Counted from the first letter of the stretch, positions 35,161-44,406 are shown. The stretch is DNA of 64,000 nt from Desmonostoc muscorum LEGE 12446 (GCF_015207005.2 NZ_JADEXS020000001.1:5665001-5729000); one strand, 5' to 3'. Translations and numbers: made by a program. The notes: generated by a model from the sequence alone, not told the origin.

Positions 35161-35877
35161 CTATCGTTTGCTGATGATGGCGATCGTTTCTTTTGGAGAT
35201 AAGCCGACACAAGCTGCCAATTCTTCCAATGCCAATTGTTGACGTGTGTTCGTATCTAACATAGACGTTGCAGCTGCAACATAATCAGGATTAGCAAGAT
35301 GATTAATATTTTCAGGAGAAGTGGCTTGAGAATCAAGGCTGACAATTCGGGAATATTCAGTAAATTTTTTTATTTTATAAGTAGCAATTATGGCATTATG
35401 ACGGGCTTGGACATAGGCAACATAGTATTGCACAATAGCTAATCTTTTTTGCTGTCTAGCTTCCTGCCAACGAGCTCGCAAAACAGGAAGTTGCCCAAAA
35501 GTACTGATAAATTTAATCGGGTCAACTGTGACAGTCAAGGAAAAGCTGTTTGAGTACTCAGAAGAAGAATCCGGTAATGTTGAAATCGTAGTTAGAGCTG
35601 GAGATAATTCAATAGTTACAATATCTCTAAAAGCATTCAATCCCATTGCAGCTTTTGTTTCCAGCACTTGGGCTGAGTTGCGCTCAGCAATACCTACTAA
35701 TTGCTCAATGATTTTGAGATCCTGCTGTGTAATCTCAGTCTGAAGGACATCAGGTTGATTACTGGAAATGGATTTATCTTCGGATGCAATTACAGGAAAT
35801 GCAGTACTGACAAATGTAACGGCAAGGAAAATCTTGAAGCTTTGTGCAAAAGCTTTTGAGAGCCATTGTGCGATCAT
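35161..35877 (-). CDS. Secreted protein resembling a short TolC/OMF-like helical protein
   Basis: 238 residues. The N-terminus (SFKIFLAVTFVSTAFPVIAS) is a signal peptide. The rest is mainly helical with an internal beta stretch (EYSNSFSLTVTVDPIKFI), and the helices ARWQEARQQKRLAIVQYYVA then YVQARHNAIIATYKIK are reminiscent of outer-membrane efflux (TolC-type) coiled coils. The protein is only about half the usual length of that family, so it may be a different periplasmic protein or a shortened relative. No transporter gene is adjacent. Function unassigned. Confidence 0.6.
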   Translation of the reverse strand: MIAQWLSKAFAQSFKIFLAVTFVSTAFPVIASEDKSISSNQPDVLQTEITQQDLKIIEQLVGIAERNSAQVLETKAAMGLNAFRDIVTIELSPALTTISTLPDSSSEYSNSFSLTVTVDPIKFISTFGQLPVLRARWQEARQQKRLAIVQYYVAYVQARHNAIIATYKIKKFTEYSRIVSLDSQATSPENINHLANPDYVAAATSMLDTNTRQQLALEELAACVGLSPKETIAIISKR

Positions 35878-36037
35878 CTGATTGACTTATTCTGAAGCAC
35901 TACACTTATGTTTTAATTTGCTTCCTTTTATGAGAATACAGCTAAATGACAAAGATTCTTAAAAACCTTTGTCATTTGTGATTGGGCGTTGGTTATTAAT
36001 TATTCTCCTCTGCCCCTCATCCCCCCATGCCCCACTC

Positions 36038-36955
36038 CTACTTAGATAAACGCGTCATTTCAAACAATTGCTGAGCATTACTTCCTAAAAAAGCATCAAA
36101 AAGTACCTGCTTTCCAGGTTCCACTTCTACTGGATAGCGCTGGGCAATTTCATAGTAGGCGTAAGTCCAAGGAATCTGAATTTCTGCACCACTGTTATCA
36201 TCTAACACCGTTACCATTTCCGTTATTGCTTGAGTTGCCGTTTGCCGCAAACCACTGGCAACATTTCCCTCTATCTCTGCTTTCATTGGTACACCCAACT
36301 TAGCCAAACTACTGGCAGTAGTGTCTATATCTGGATATTCTGGGGTGTTCTGGCCGTTAACATAGCCTGTGAAATGGTTGACAGCATAACCGTGCAGCAA
36401 TACCCAAGCCCCATACTGAGTAACCTGATTCACCTCTTCGACAATAGAACGCCGGGGAGGTAGCCAAGGGCGGGTAAATATTTTTTGGAGTTGTTTGGCA
36501 ATGGTTTCAATGTTTTCTTCTTTTTCGAGAAGAGAATTAACAGGTGAGGTGAGTTTATATTGAATTGAAGATACTGTTTGAGAGATTATTTGAGCAATAT
36601 TGCTAGGTAATTCATCAACAATCAACTCGCTGATAAAGAGTTTGGGTAAGTTCAATTCTTCTTCCTGAGGATGATGATAATGACGGGCATACAGATGAGT
36701 TTGAGCAAAAGTATACTCTCCAGCCGCTAAGTAACCTAAAGCTTCTGCAATTTGTCCAAGGTAGTCAATGCCCAGGTTAAGCCTACCCTGTGGGCTATCT
36801 ACAAATAGACGCAATGACCGAAAGGCGATGTGGTCGTTGGCGACATTCCCACCCGCAGCAGTAATCATTTGCTGGTAGGTACGGGCATGATTTACTCTGG
36901 TGCTGTATGCTTGCCAGAGTAATTTCCATAGATGCAGGGTTATTTCGGGTTTCAT
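36038..36955 (-). CDS. DUF1338 protein, 2-oxoadipate dioxygenase/decarboxylase (HglS)-like
   Basis: 305 residues. The N-terminal motif NDHIAFRSL, then LGYLAAGEYTFAQTHLYARHYHHP, then FISELIVDELP, and the C-terminal IPWTYAYYEIAQRYPV mark the DUF1338 family. The characterised member HglS (YdcJ) is an Fe(II) enzyme that converts 2-oxoadipate to D-2-hydroxyglutarate in lysine catabolism; the His of NDHIAF is one metal ligand. This protein is shorter than the proteobacterial enzymes (about 460). It directly follows an aminotransferase (62 bases) and an aldehyde dehydrogenase on the same strand, which supports a lysine or amino-adipate route. Confidence 0.8.
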   Translation of the reverse strand: MKPEITLHLWKLLWQAYSTRVNHARTYQQMITAAGGNVANDHIAFRSLRLFVDSPQGRLNLGIDYLGQIAEALGYLAAGEYTFAQTHLYARHYHHPQEEELNLPKLFISELIVDELPSNIAQIISQTVSSIQYKLTSPVNSLLEKEENIETIAKQLQKIFTRPWLPPRRSIVEEVNQVTQYGAWVLLHGYAVNHFTGYVNGQNTPEYPDIDTTASSLAKLGVPMKAEIEGNVASGLRQTATQAITEMVTVLDDNSGAEIQIPWTYAYYEIAQRYPVEVEPGKQVLFDAFLGSNAQQLFEMTRLSK

Positions 36956-37017
36956 AAGTTGATGGGATGATTTTTATCACGCAGAGGCGCAAAGGCGCGG
37001 AGAGTTTTTGCGTGGGA

Positions 37018-38331
37018 TTACAAGATGTCTGAGAGAATTTGGAGGGCGGTTTGAATTTGGTCGCTGTCGATAACTAGAGGTGGACAAAAACGAATTGCGG
37101 CTTTACCACAACCTAGCAATAATAAACCTCGCAAAAAAGATTCTTGGATAATGCGATCGCGCAGTTTATTATCGAGATTACCTGCTTCATCTAATAAGTC
37201 CACCGCAACCATTAAACCTTTACCTCGTGGCGGCGATACTCTGGGAAATTTATGATGTAATTCGGTAAGTCCAGTTTGTAATAATTCTCCCATCTCGGTA
37301 GCGTTGGTCATTAAACCACTTTCTAGCAGTTTCAGGGTGGCAATACCAGCTGCACAAGCTACGGGATTACCGCCGAATGTGGTAGCGTGAGAACCAGGAG
37401 GCCAAGTCATTAACTCTGGTCTAGCAAGTATCGCTCCCAAAGGCAGACCGCTGGCGATACCTTTGGCGGTAGTAATAATATCAGGCATTACTCCCCAATG
37501 CTCGATGGCAAATAAACGACCAGTCCGCCCCATCCCGGCTTGCACTTCATCCACTACCATCAAGATACCGTGGCGATCGCAAATTTCCCGAATCCGTTTT
37601 AAAAAACCATCCTCTGGTACGATATATCCACCTTCTCCTTGAATCGCTTCGACTACAATTGCCGCTACTTCTTGCGGTGGTAAAACTGTTGTAAATAGCT
37701 GTTTTTCTAAGTAATCTAAGCTTGCGTGAGTGCCGTAGGGGATATGAGTTACCCCAGGAACTAAAGGCCCAAAATTGGCTCGCTGCACTGCTTTGGAACC
37801 AGTGAGGGACATTGCGCCATAGGTGCGTCCGTGGAATGCGCCTAAGAATGCGATGATTAGCGATCGCTTGGTATAATATCGAGCTAGTTTAATCGCTCCT
37901 TCGTTGGATTCTGCCCCGGAATTAGTGAAAAAGACCTTGGCGGGAAATGCAGCGTTATTTTGTGGCTGGGGAAACGGGGCGCGAACAGCCAATTTTTCTG
38001 CTAATTCCACCATCGGTTCATAATAAAAATCTGTCCCCGACATGTGCAGCAAACGCGCCGACTGTTCTTGAATTGCCTTGACGACTTCCGGGTGGGCGTG
38101 TCCGGTGGCGGTAACGGCGATACCTCCGGTCATATCTAGAAACACATTGCCGTCTACATCTTCCACCATACAACCCTCGCCGCGAGATATAACCAAGGGA
38201 TAATCGCGGGTGTAAGAAGGAGAAGTTACAGCGCGATCGCGTTGTATAATTGCTTGAGCGCGAGTTCCAGGCAAAGAAGTTATGAGGCGCGGTGTACGAG
38301 GTAAATTTAAGTTAACAGGAATACTTAACAT
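37018..38331 (-). CDS. Class III aminotransferase (acetylornithine/4-aminobutyrate/lysine aminotransferase type)
   Basis: 437 residues, full length, PLP enzyme. Markers: LDMTGGIAVTATGHAHPEVV, FFTNSGAESNEGAIKLARYY, AFHGRTYGAMSLTGSK, VVDEVQAGMGRTG (the Asp that binds the PLP ring nitrogen), and TTAKGIASGLPLG with the Schiff-base Lys. This group covers acetylornithine, ornithine, GABA and lysine 6-aminotransferases; the substrate cannot be read from these motifs. Downstream is the HglS-like gene and upstream an aldehyde dehydrogenase, so a lysine 6-aminotransferase making 2-aminoadipate semialdehyde is the best fit. An argD-like role is the alternative. Confidence 0.9.
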   Translation of the reverse strand: MLSIPVNLNLPRTPRLITSLPGTRAQAIIQRDRAVTSPSYTRDYPLVISRGEGCMVEDVDGNVFLDMTGGIAVTATGHAHPEVVKAIQEQSARLLHMSGTDFYYEPMVELAEKLAVRAPFPQPQNNAAFPAKVFFTNSGAESNEGAIKLARYYTKRSLIIAFLGAFHGRTYGAMSLTGSKAVQRANFGPLVPGVTHIPYGTHASLDYLEKQLFTTVLPPQEVAAIVVEAIQGEGGYIVPEDGFLKRIREICDRHGILMVVDEVQAGMGRTGRLFAIEHWGVMPDIITTAKGIASGLPLGAILARPELMTWPPGSHATTFGGNPVACAAGIATLKLLESGLMTNATEMGELLQTGLTELHHKFPRVSPPRGKGLMVAVDLLDEAGNLDNKLRDRIIQESFLRGLLLLGCGKAAIRFCPPLVIDSDQIQTALQILSDIL

Positions 38332-38426
38332 AGTTTTTTAGAATTACTGCTGATTCAACTGCGAAATCCAATTATTTACGTAATTTGTAATTCGTAATCG
38401 TTACTCCACCAATTAACAGGGAAGCT

Positions 38427-38541
38427 TATAGCGTTTCCCGACAAGCGTGATGTACACCTGTAGGGGCACAGCACTGCCGTGCCCCTACACCTGGCAGTAT
38501 AATGTTGTACCGCATTTGAATGCTGAATGGGAACTGCTATA
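38427..38541. repeat. MITE-like element with TATAGC ends (115 bp)
   Basis: Ends TATAGCGTTTCCC and GGGAACTGCTATA are inverted repeats with two mismatches in thirteen. The centre is the palindrome GTAGGGGCACAGCACTGCCG followed by TGCCCCTAC. It lies between the aldehyde dehydrogenase and aminotransferase genes. The TA at each outer edge fits insertion at a TA target, as for Tc1/IS630-mobilised MITEs. A second copy is at 54190-54296. Confidence 0.8.
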
Positions 38542-38573
38542 AAACAACAAACCAATTAAATTGCTCTGTCCCT

Positions 38574-38606
38574 TAATTACGAATTACGAATTACGAATTA
38601 CGAATT
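38574..38606. repeat. Octamer tandem repeat (ATTACGAA)n
   Basis: Four copies of ATTACGAA end exactly in the terminal codons of the aldehyde dehydrogenase gene, whose C-terminal residues (RNNS) they partly encode. The same octamer repeat is found at 63460-63508. Confidence 0.85.
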
Positions 38607-40109
38607 ATTTCTGTTGTCTATTTGAGCGCGTTGTAAACTTCCAGAAAAGTCAACATAAACGCTTTTCCATTCTGTGAACACATCTAAAGCAGTGGTGCCA
38701 GCTTCGCGGTGTCCGTTACCGGTTTGTTTGACACCACCAAATGGTAAGTGTACTTCTGCACCAATTGTGGGGCCATTAATATAAGTGATACCTGCTTCGA
38801 TGTCGCGCATGGCAGTAAAAGCGCGGTTGATATCGCGGGTATAAACTGAAGAAGAAAGACCGTAATTGGTATCATTGAGAATGGCGATCGCTTCTTCAAA
38901 AGAACTAACCTCAATTAATGCCACCACTGGCCCAAATATCTCTTCACGGGCAACGCGCATATTGGGAGTTACATCATCCAAAATAGTCGGTTGAAAGAAG
39001 TAACCATTTTTTAATTCGCCAACAGATGCGATTTCCCCACCAATTAAAACTTTTGCTCCTTCCTCACGGGCAATATCTAAATACTTGCTTACCTGTTGGA
39101 GTTGCTTTTCATTGATTATCGGCCCGATATCTGTATCGGGGTCATAGCCAGCACCCAAGCGTAACTTACTGGCACGCTCATAAAGCATAGCAGTAAATTT
39201 TTCTTTGATGTCACGATGTAAAATCAGGCGACTTGTAGCGGTACACCGTTGACCGGTTGTGCCAAAAGCACCCCACACTGCACCATCCAAAGCTAGTTCC
39301 AAATCAGCATCTTCCATTACCACTTGGGCATTTTTGCCGCCCATTTCCAGACAGACGCGCTTGTGAGTGCGTCCGCAAGTCGCGCCAACAAAAGCACCAG
39401 TTTGGGAAGAACCAGTAAAGGACACCAAATCAACATCGGGATGTTCAACTAAAGCTTTCCCCGCCTCTTCTCCCACACCATGCACCAGGTTAATTACTCC
39501 TGGCGGTAAACCTGCTTGTTGGAAAATTTCAATCAATTTAGTTGCACACGCAGATGTATCTTCGGCAGGTTTGAGGATGACTGTATTACCGCACACCAGT
39601 GCTGGCATAGCTTTCCAGCAAGGAATTGCCACTGGAAAATTCCACGGGGTAATCAAAGCGCAGACACCTATGGGCATTCGCACAGTCATGGCGAATTTAT
39701 TCGGCATTTCCGAGGGTGTGGTTTGCCCAAAAAGTCGCCGTCCTTCACCAGCAGTGTAAAAGGCGCAATCAATACCTTCTTGCACATCTCCCCTGGCTTC
39801 TGTCAGGGGTTTACCCATTTCTCGACTGATTAACTGGGCAAGTTCTTCTTTGTGTTGGAGTAATATTTCCCCGACGCGAAAAATGTATTCTGCCCTAGCT
39901 GGGGCTGGGATTTTGCGCCAACTGTGGTACGCTTTGCGGGCGGCGGCTACCGCTGTATCTACATCCTTAGCTTGGGAACGGGGAAATGTCGCAACAAGTT
40001 CGGTTCTGTCAGCAGGGTTGCGGCTTTCGAGAATTCCTTCTTCTACAGCAGTCAACCATTGACCGTTTATGTAATTGCGGCAAGATAGCGGAGTTATCAT
40101 CACAAACAC
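38598..40109 (-). CDS. NAD(P)-dependent aldehyde dehydrogenase
   Basis: 503 residues; the second Met (40100, MITPLSCRNYINGQ) is probably the natural start. It is a full-length ALDH with the oxyanion block ITPWNFPVAIPCWK, the cofactor loop SFTGSSQTGAFVG, the catalytic Glu in LEMGGKNAQ and the catalytic Cys in TTGQRCTATSR, and the C-terminal EIFGPVVAL and LPFGGVKQTGNGHREAG blocks. This is the 2-aminoadipate/succinate semialdehyde or betaine-type ALDH group. With the neighbouring aminotransferase and HglS-like genes it could oxidise 2-aminoadipate-6-semialdehyde. A MITE-like element lies in the spacer before the aminotransferase. Confidence 0.93.
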   Translation of the reverse strand: MFVMITPLSCRNYINGQWLTAVEEGILESRNPADRTELVATFPRSQAKDVDTAVAAARKAYHSWRKIPAPARAEYIFRVGEILLQHKEELAQLISREMGKPLTEARGDVQEGIDCAFYTAGEGRRLFGQTTPSEMPNKFAMTVRMPIGVCALITPWNFPVAIPCWKAMPALVCGNTVILKPAEDTSACATKLIEIFQQAGLPPGVINLVHGVGEEAGKALVEHPDVDLVSFTGSSQTGAFVGATCGRTHKRVCLEMGGKNAQVVMEDADLELALDGAVWGAFGTTGQRCTATSRLILHRDIKEKFTAMLYERASKLRLGAGYDPDTDIGPIINEKQLQQVSKYLDIAREEGAKVLIGGEIASVGELKNGYFFQPTILDDVTPNMRVAREEIFGPVVALIEVSSFEEAIAILNDTNYGLSSSVYTRDINRAFTAMRDIEAGITYINGPTIGAEVHLPFGGVKQTGNGHREAGTTALDVFTEWKSVYVDFSGSLQRAQIDNRNNS

Positions 40110-40340
40110 CTCCGACTGATAATCTAGTGGAATTTGTGTACTAAGTTTGCTTGCTTTCTACCTTATCGTCAAGTCAGGAGTCAGAATTCAGAATTCAGGA
40201 GTCAGGTTTTTATCTCACGCAAAGGCGCAAAGGCGCAAAGGAAGAAATAAGATTGCGATCGCAACACATGAAAACTGCTGTAAACCAATATTCATTACTT
40301 CAATTCTGAATTCTGACTCCTGAATTCTGAATTCTTTCCC

Positions 40341-41063
40341 TTAAGGCACGAACGCCAAAACCCCCACAGGAGAACCAGAACCACCACGCAATCTGAGAAT
40401 TCCGATCGCTAGAGTACTACCTTTAGGTGGCAGTTGATCCAAATTGGTGAGATTCTCTAGCACAATGCGCGGTTGTTCTAATACCAGGTGGTTAGTAGCA
40501 AAGCTGTTATCTTGTCCTGGGTCTACACCATGAGTATCAATTCCTACCCCAGCTATTTGCCGTTGCTCAAGTAAAAATTGGGTGGCATCACTGCCAAACC
40601 CTGGAAAGTGGCTAATTCCTTCGGCATCCTGATTGAAGAATGCATTTTTATCAAACCACTTCTTTTGCCAACCAGTATTCAGTATAACTACGCAGCCAGG
40701 AGAAATTTCACCGTATTGTTTTTCCCAAGCCAGAATATCAGCGATCGCCAGGGCATAATCAAAATTCTCTTTCACGGCTTCACGGATATCTATAACTACC
40801 GCAGGTACAACTAAAGACTGGGCTGGGTATTGGTCAATTCCGATACTATGACTATAAAAACTATTAGGGGTGTTGATATGGGTGGCACTATGTTCTCCCA
40901 AGGAAAAACGCCGCAGGTAATAGCCATCGTTATTCAATTCAGCCACAGTTTCAAATTCTACTGGGGGGTCGCCAGGCCATTGGGGAATGTCCAAGTCAAT
41001 GACATGGCTTAAGTGAATAACACGTGTATAGGTGATACTCTTTTGACTTTCGGGTTGTATCAT
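40341..41063 (-). CDS. Cyclase-family (kynurenine formamidase-like) protein with altered metal motif
   Basis: 240 residues. The family pattern is visible: LSHVIDLDIPQWPGDPPVEF at the start, LGEHSATHINTPNSFY, VVPAVVIDIREAV, and GVGIDTHGVDPGQD. In kynurenine formamidase (KynB) and related hydrolases the motif is H.GTH.D.P.H; here it reads HSATHINTPNSF, so Asp is replaced by Asn and the last His is missing. It may be a divergent hydrolase or may have lost normal zinc binding. The gene is the first of a same-strand series with the ALDH, aminotransferase and HglS-like genes but is 231 bases away and separated by GAATTCA repeats. Confidence 0.85.
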   Translation of the reverse strand: MIQPESQKSITYTRVIHLSHVIDLDIPQWPGDPPVEFETVAELNNDGYYLRRFSLGEHSATHINTPNSFYSHSIGIDQYPAQSLVVPAVVIDIREAVKENFDYALAIADILAWEKQYGEISPGCVVILNTGWQKKWFDKNAFFNQDAEGISHFPGFGSDATQFLLEQRQIAGVGIDTHGVDPGQDNSFATNHLVLEQPRIVLENLTNLDQLPPKGSTLAIGILRLRGGSGSPVGVLAFVP

Positions 41064-41698
41064 CCCAGCCTTCTATTTGATTGCTAAAGTATTTCTTTCA
41101 AAAGTGCAATGTTTAGCCTGGATTTTTCACAAAGTAATAATACAGTATCGCATTCCTGAGTGCGATCGCCGCAGCTGATTTAGCGATCGCTCACGATGGG
41201 CGTTCATAAAGCTCAAAGGTTCATTCACGAAGCTCAAAGAGAGATTGGAAAAAATAAAACCTAAGCTTATAGCATTATCAATTTTCAATAAATAAATATT
41301 ATTTTGTGCTAGCCTCCACTTACCACCATTGAATACTAGAAATTAAATAAAACGGTGCGTTAGCCTTTGGGATAACGCACCCTACTAGCGTGGCAAGACT
41401 AAAGTAGTGCATTAGCTTGACTCTTGTGGGATGGGCGTCTCGCCCGTCCGGTGCGGGCTAGAAGCCCACACTACAAGAAAATTTATTACAACATTTTAGG
41501 CTTGACACGCTACTACTAAAAAACTCACAATGTCTCTCTAATGCTCAATACTTCTCTACGAGAGGCTGCGCCAACGGCAACTCTTGGAGACGCTACGCGT
41601 AGCTTGCTTCCCCGTAGGGGTACGCTCAGTACAAGTGCCCAATGCCCAATGCCCTATTTTCAAGACAAGTTTATTTGTTGGAAAATACTTGTCTGGGG
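41064..41698. other. Long spacer with dispersed repeats
   Basis: No gene is supported. It holds a CGATGGGCGTTCATAAAGCT-type repeat (41195-41240), a GGTGCGTTAGCCTTTGGGAT palindrome (41354-41386), the inverted-repeat element at 41422-41477, and a cluster of Nostoc-type palindromes at 41552-41630 (TCTCTACGAGAGGCTGCGCC ... CTACGCGTAGC ... CCCCGTAGGGGTACGC). Frames through these are repeat-derived. Confidence 0.6.
41422..41477. repeat. Inverted-repeat element TTGTGGG...CCCACA (copy 1)
   Basis: TCTTGTGGGATGGGCGTCTC faces AGAAGCCCACACTACAAGA around a GC-rich centre (CGCCCGTCCGGTGCGGGC). A related unit with the same arm sequence is at 56572-56634. Non-coding dispersed repeat. Confidence 0.7.
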
Positions 41699-42487
41699 TC
41701 AAAATTCTAAAACCGGCCAGTCTGGTTCACGATAGTAGCGCGTCATGTCGTCAAACTTCCGCAATTCAACGCGATCGACCAAAAATTCTGGCAAATTCAG
41801 CAACAATTGTTGATTCAATTCAGAAAGCATCGTGCTGAAGTTTGTGCGGTCTAGGTCAGATGGAATTTCCCCAAAATAGGCTAATGTAATATGCGCTGTA
41901 AAGTGATAATGCTGCTCAATACCCAAAGCCATTAACTTCGGGTTTTGATAAATTGTTCGGCGAAATTGAATAATTTCGTCGTAGCAGCGTTCATCCTGAG
42001 GTACTAAACAAACTGCTATAGCTCTTGGCATCAGTATTAATCCCAGCATTTGCCATTGAATAGGATGATTCCTGTTTGTCATCAATTGTTGATATTGCTG
42101 GAATATTGCGCCTAAACAAGAGTGTAACTCTTGATCGAATTTGGGATTTTTTTGGCAGGCGTCAAGGAAAGCACTGTCCCAAATTAAATCAGCCAAAGTC
42201 AGATGGAAGCTAGCAGGAGGTACGGGCACAATCAAATCACGGTTTACAGGTAACTCCAAAAGTCCCTGTTGGTAAGTCTGTAATTGTTCATAGAAAGCAG
42301 AGTTTTTCGATTCTTCTTCAGCAGGCGGCGTAATTAACGTATAGCCAGGAAAGGACGCTGCTTGTCTCACCCCAGAATTTGCCTGGAATTTAGAAGATTC
42401 CTGGATATGCTGGGCTTGGGATTTGTAGGCTTCTGGCAACGTCAGCCGTGCTAACCGATTTAAGTAAGTTTGATAGTTGTCGTCCAA
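41699..42487 (-). CDS. DUF1868 protein, 2H phosphoesterase (LigT/2'-5' ligase-like)
   Basis: 262 residues. Two catalytic H-x-T/S motifs of the 2H superfamily are visible: SFHLTLADLIW and AHITLAYFGEIP. The conserved PGYTLITPPAEEESKN and LIVPVPPASFHL lines mark the DUF1868 subfamily. 2H enzymes act on 2',3'-cyclic or 2'-5' phosphodiester bonds in RNA or small nucleotides; the substrate of DUF1868 proteins is not known. Cytoplasmic, apparently monocistronic, divergent from holA. Confidence 0.85.
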   Translation of the reverse strand: MDDNYQTYLNRLARLTLPEAYKSQAQHIQESSKFQANSGVRQAASFPGYTLITPPAEEESKNSAFYEQLQTYQQGLLELPVNRDLIVPVPPASFHLTLADLIWDSAFLDACQKNPKFDQELHSCLGAIFQQYQQLMTNRNHPIQWQMLGLILMPRAIAVCLVPQDERCYDEIIQFRRTIYQNPKLMALGIEQHYHFTAHITLAYFGEIPSDLDRTNFSTMLSELNQQLLLNLPEFLVDRVELRKFDDMTRYYREPDWPVLEF

Positions 42488-42703
42488 TCTTCATTGCCTC
42501 ACGCTCTCACTTGATAGATTTTAGGGAAAATTCTCCAGATTAAGAGAATGATTTCAAAAGTATTTAGTTTTTTGGTGTGATGATCGAGGGATGAGGGAGT
42601 GGGGGGAGAGTTGGGAGAATATAAAAAAGCTTCCTACACCCCCCACACTCCCAATGCCCCATTCCCTACTCCCCACTCCCCGTGTTTCTTCAGAGGTTAG
42701 TCT

Positions 42704-43699
42704 ATGCCAATCTACGTTTACTGGGGTGAGGATGATTTTGCTATGGAAAAAGCGATCGCTATGCTGCGCGATCGCGTCCTCGATCCCCAATGGATTAGTT
42801 TTAACTACACTTCATTCCCACCAGATCAAGCTGATGCTGCAATTGAGGCGTTAAATCAGGTGATGACGCCAACTTTTGGCGCTGGTGGCCGTTTGGTATG
42901 GCTGATTAATACTACTGTTTGCCAGCACTGTCCAGAGAATGTGTTGGCAGAATTAGGGCGATCGCTACCAGTGATTCCCGAAAACTCTTTTTTATTGCTC
43001 ACCAGCCGCAACAAACCGGATGAACGCCTCAAGTCTACGAAACTATTAAAACAATTTGCTACCGAGTTCCGAGAATTTCCACTGATTCCCCCTTGGAAAA
43101 CAGAATTGCTGGTGCAATCTGTTAACCAGGCAGCTCAAACTCTTGGCGTGAAACTGACTGCGAAAACTTCCGAGTTGCTGGCTGAATCTGTAGGAAATGA
43201 TACACGTCTTCTCTACAATGAGATGGAAAAATTGCGTCTGTATGCCCAAAATAGCAATAAACCTTTAGACGTAGATATCATTAGTAAGTTAGTAAGAAAT
43301 ACTACCCAAAATAGTTTACAATTAGCAGCAGCAATTAGAACAGGAGACACCGCAAAAGCTTTGATTACTTTAGCCGATCTCATCAATGCTTCTGAGCCGG
43401 GATTACGGATAGTGGCTACATTAATTGGACAATTTCGCACCTGGCTATGGGTAAAGATTATGATGGAAAGTGGTGAGCGAAATCAACAAGCGATCGCTAT
43501 TGCTGCTGATATCGGTAACCCCAAACGCATCTACTTCTTGCAGCAAGAAATTAGGCTCCTTTCTGTACAGCAGTTAATTTCTTGCTTACCCCTACTACTA
43601 GAGTTAGAAGTGAGCCTTAAACAAGGAGCATCAGAAATGTCAACACTCCAAACTAAAGTAATCGAGCTTTGTCAAATATGTCGAGGAAGTTCACAATAA
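42704..43699 (+). CDS. holA: DNA polymerase III subunit delta
   Basis: 331 residues. The start MPIYVYWGEDDFAMEKAIAM and the middle WLINTTVCQHCPENVLAELG, LLTSRNKPDERLKSTKLLK, GNDTRLLYNEMEKL, NTTQNSLQLAAAI follow the cyanobacterial HolA family, a degenerate AAA+ clamp-loader subunit that opens the beta clamp. Length is as expected. The spacer in front (42591-42690) contains ACTCCCCAC and GGGAGTTGGGAG-type repeats. Confidence 0.92.
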   Translation: MPIYVYWGEDDFAMEKAIAMLRDRVLDPQWISFNYTSFPPDQADAAIEALNQVMTPTFGAGGRLVWLINTTVCQHCPENVLAELGRSLPVIPENSFLLLTSRNKPDERLKSTKLLKQFATEFREFPLIPPWKTELLVQSVNQAAQTLGVKLTAKTSELLAESVGNDTRLLYNEMEKLRLYAQNSNKPLDVDIISKLVRNTTQNSLQLAAAIRTGDTAKALITLADLINASEPGLRIVATLIGQFRTWLWVKIMMESGERNQQAIAIAADIGNPKRIYFLQQEIRLLSVQQLISCLPLLLELEVSLKQGASEMSTLQTKVIELCQICRGSSQ

Positions 43700-43769
43700 A
43701 TATAAAAGCTTGATAGACGACCCTATTTGATCGCCTAAAAAAACTCGCCCTCAATTTGAAACAGCTGAT

Positions 43770-43803
43770 TCCCTACTCCCTACTCCCTACTCCCTACTCC
43801 CTA
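43770..43803. repeat. Heptamer array (CTCCCTA)n
   Basis: Four to five copies of TACTCCC lie in the spacer after holA. STRR type. Confidence 0.9.
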
Positions 43804-43917
43804 TCTACACAAATAAATTCAAAAATCAAAACCGATTACTATATATTGGGCAGTTACTGGAACTTCCTCCTCCGAAAATAATTCAAAGTCCTTATAAAAT
43901 CCCTGATGTAGTTCTGT

Positions 43918-44406
43918 ATGACACGACATATGAAGAAAATTTCTTATTTCTTTTCTCAATCGAACCGAAAGCGAATCCTTTCCCAATCATTCTTTTTCGG
44001 TGTTATAGCCACTGTAGGTTTGATTTCCAACGGCTTTTCATCAAGTTCAAAAGCTTATGGTCAAACTCCAACAGTTAACAATACTGAAATCAAAAGCTAT
44101 GCTCAAGCCGTGCTAGCAATGGAACCAGCGCGTCAAAACGCCTTTGAAGAAATTAAAAAACTTATTGGCAGTGGAGAAATTCCGAAGATTGTTTGTAATG
44201 ATTCTAACAGCATCAATGGTCTTCCCCGGAAAGCTCAAGATATCGCAGTGAATTACTGTACTCGCTCTCAAAAAATTGTCGAAGATAATGGTCTGAGTAT
44301 CGATCGCTTCAACAAAATTACTATAGAACTACAAAATAACACTAATTTAAAACGGGAGGTTTACAATACCTTATTAATCCTGCAACAAACTCCTGATATG
44401 AAGTAG
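43918..44406 (+). CDS. DUF4168 domain secreted protein
   Basis: 162 residues. A hydrophobic N-terminal segment (SFFFGVIATVGLISNGFS) followed by SSSKAYGQTP indicates a signal peptide. The remainder, with EIKSYAQAVLAMEPARQNAF, IVCNDSNSI, LPRKAQDIAVNYC and GLSIDRFNKITIELQNN, is the DUF4168 family of small helical periplasmic proteins of cyanobacteria. The start may be the second Met at 43930 (MKKISYFF), which gives a more usual signal peptide. Function unknown. Confidence 0.88.
   Translation: MTRHMKKISYFFSQSNRKRILSQSFFFGVIATVGLISNGFSSSSKAYGQTPTVNNTEIKSYAQAVLAMEPARQNAFEEIKKLIGSGEIPKIVCNDSNSINGLPRKAQDIAVNYCTRSQKIVEDNGLSIDRFNKITIELQNNTNLKREVYNTLLILQQTPDMK

Noticed and set aside
39367..40062. Long plus-strand open frames opposite the aldehyde dehydrogenase gene
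   Set aside because: Shadow frames of a clearly coding minus-strand gene.
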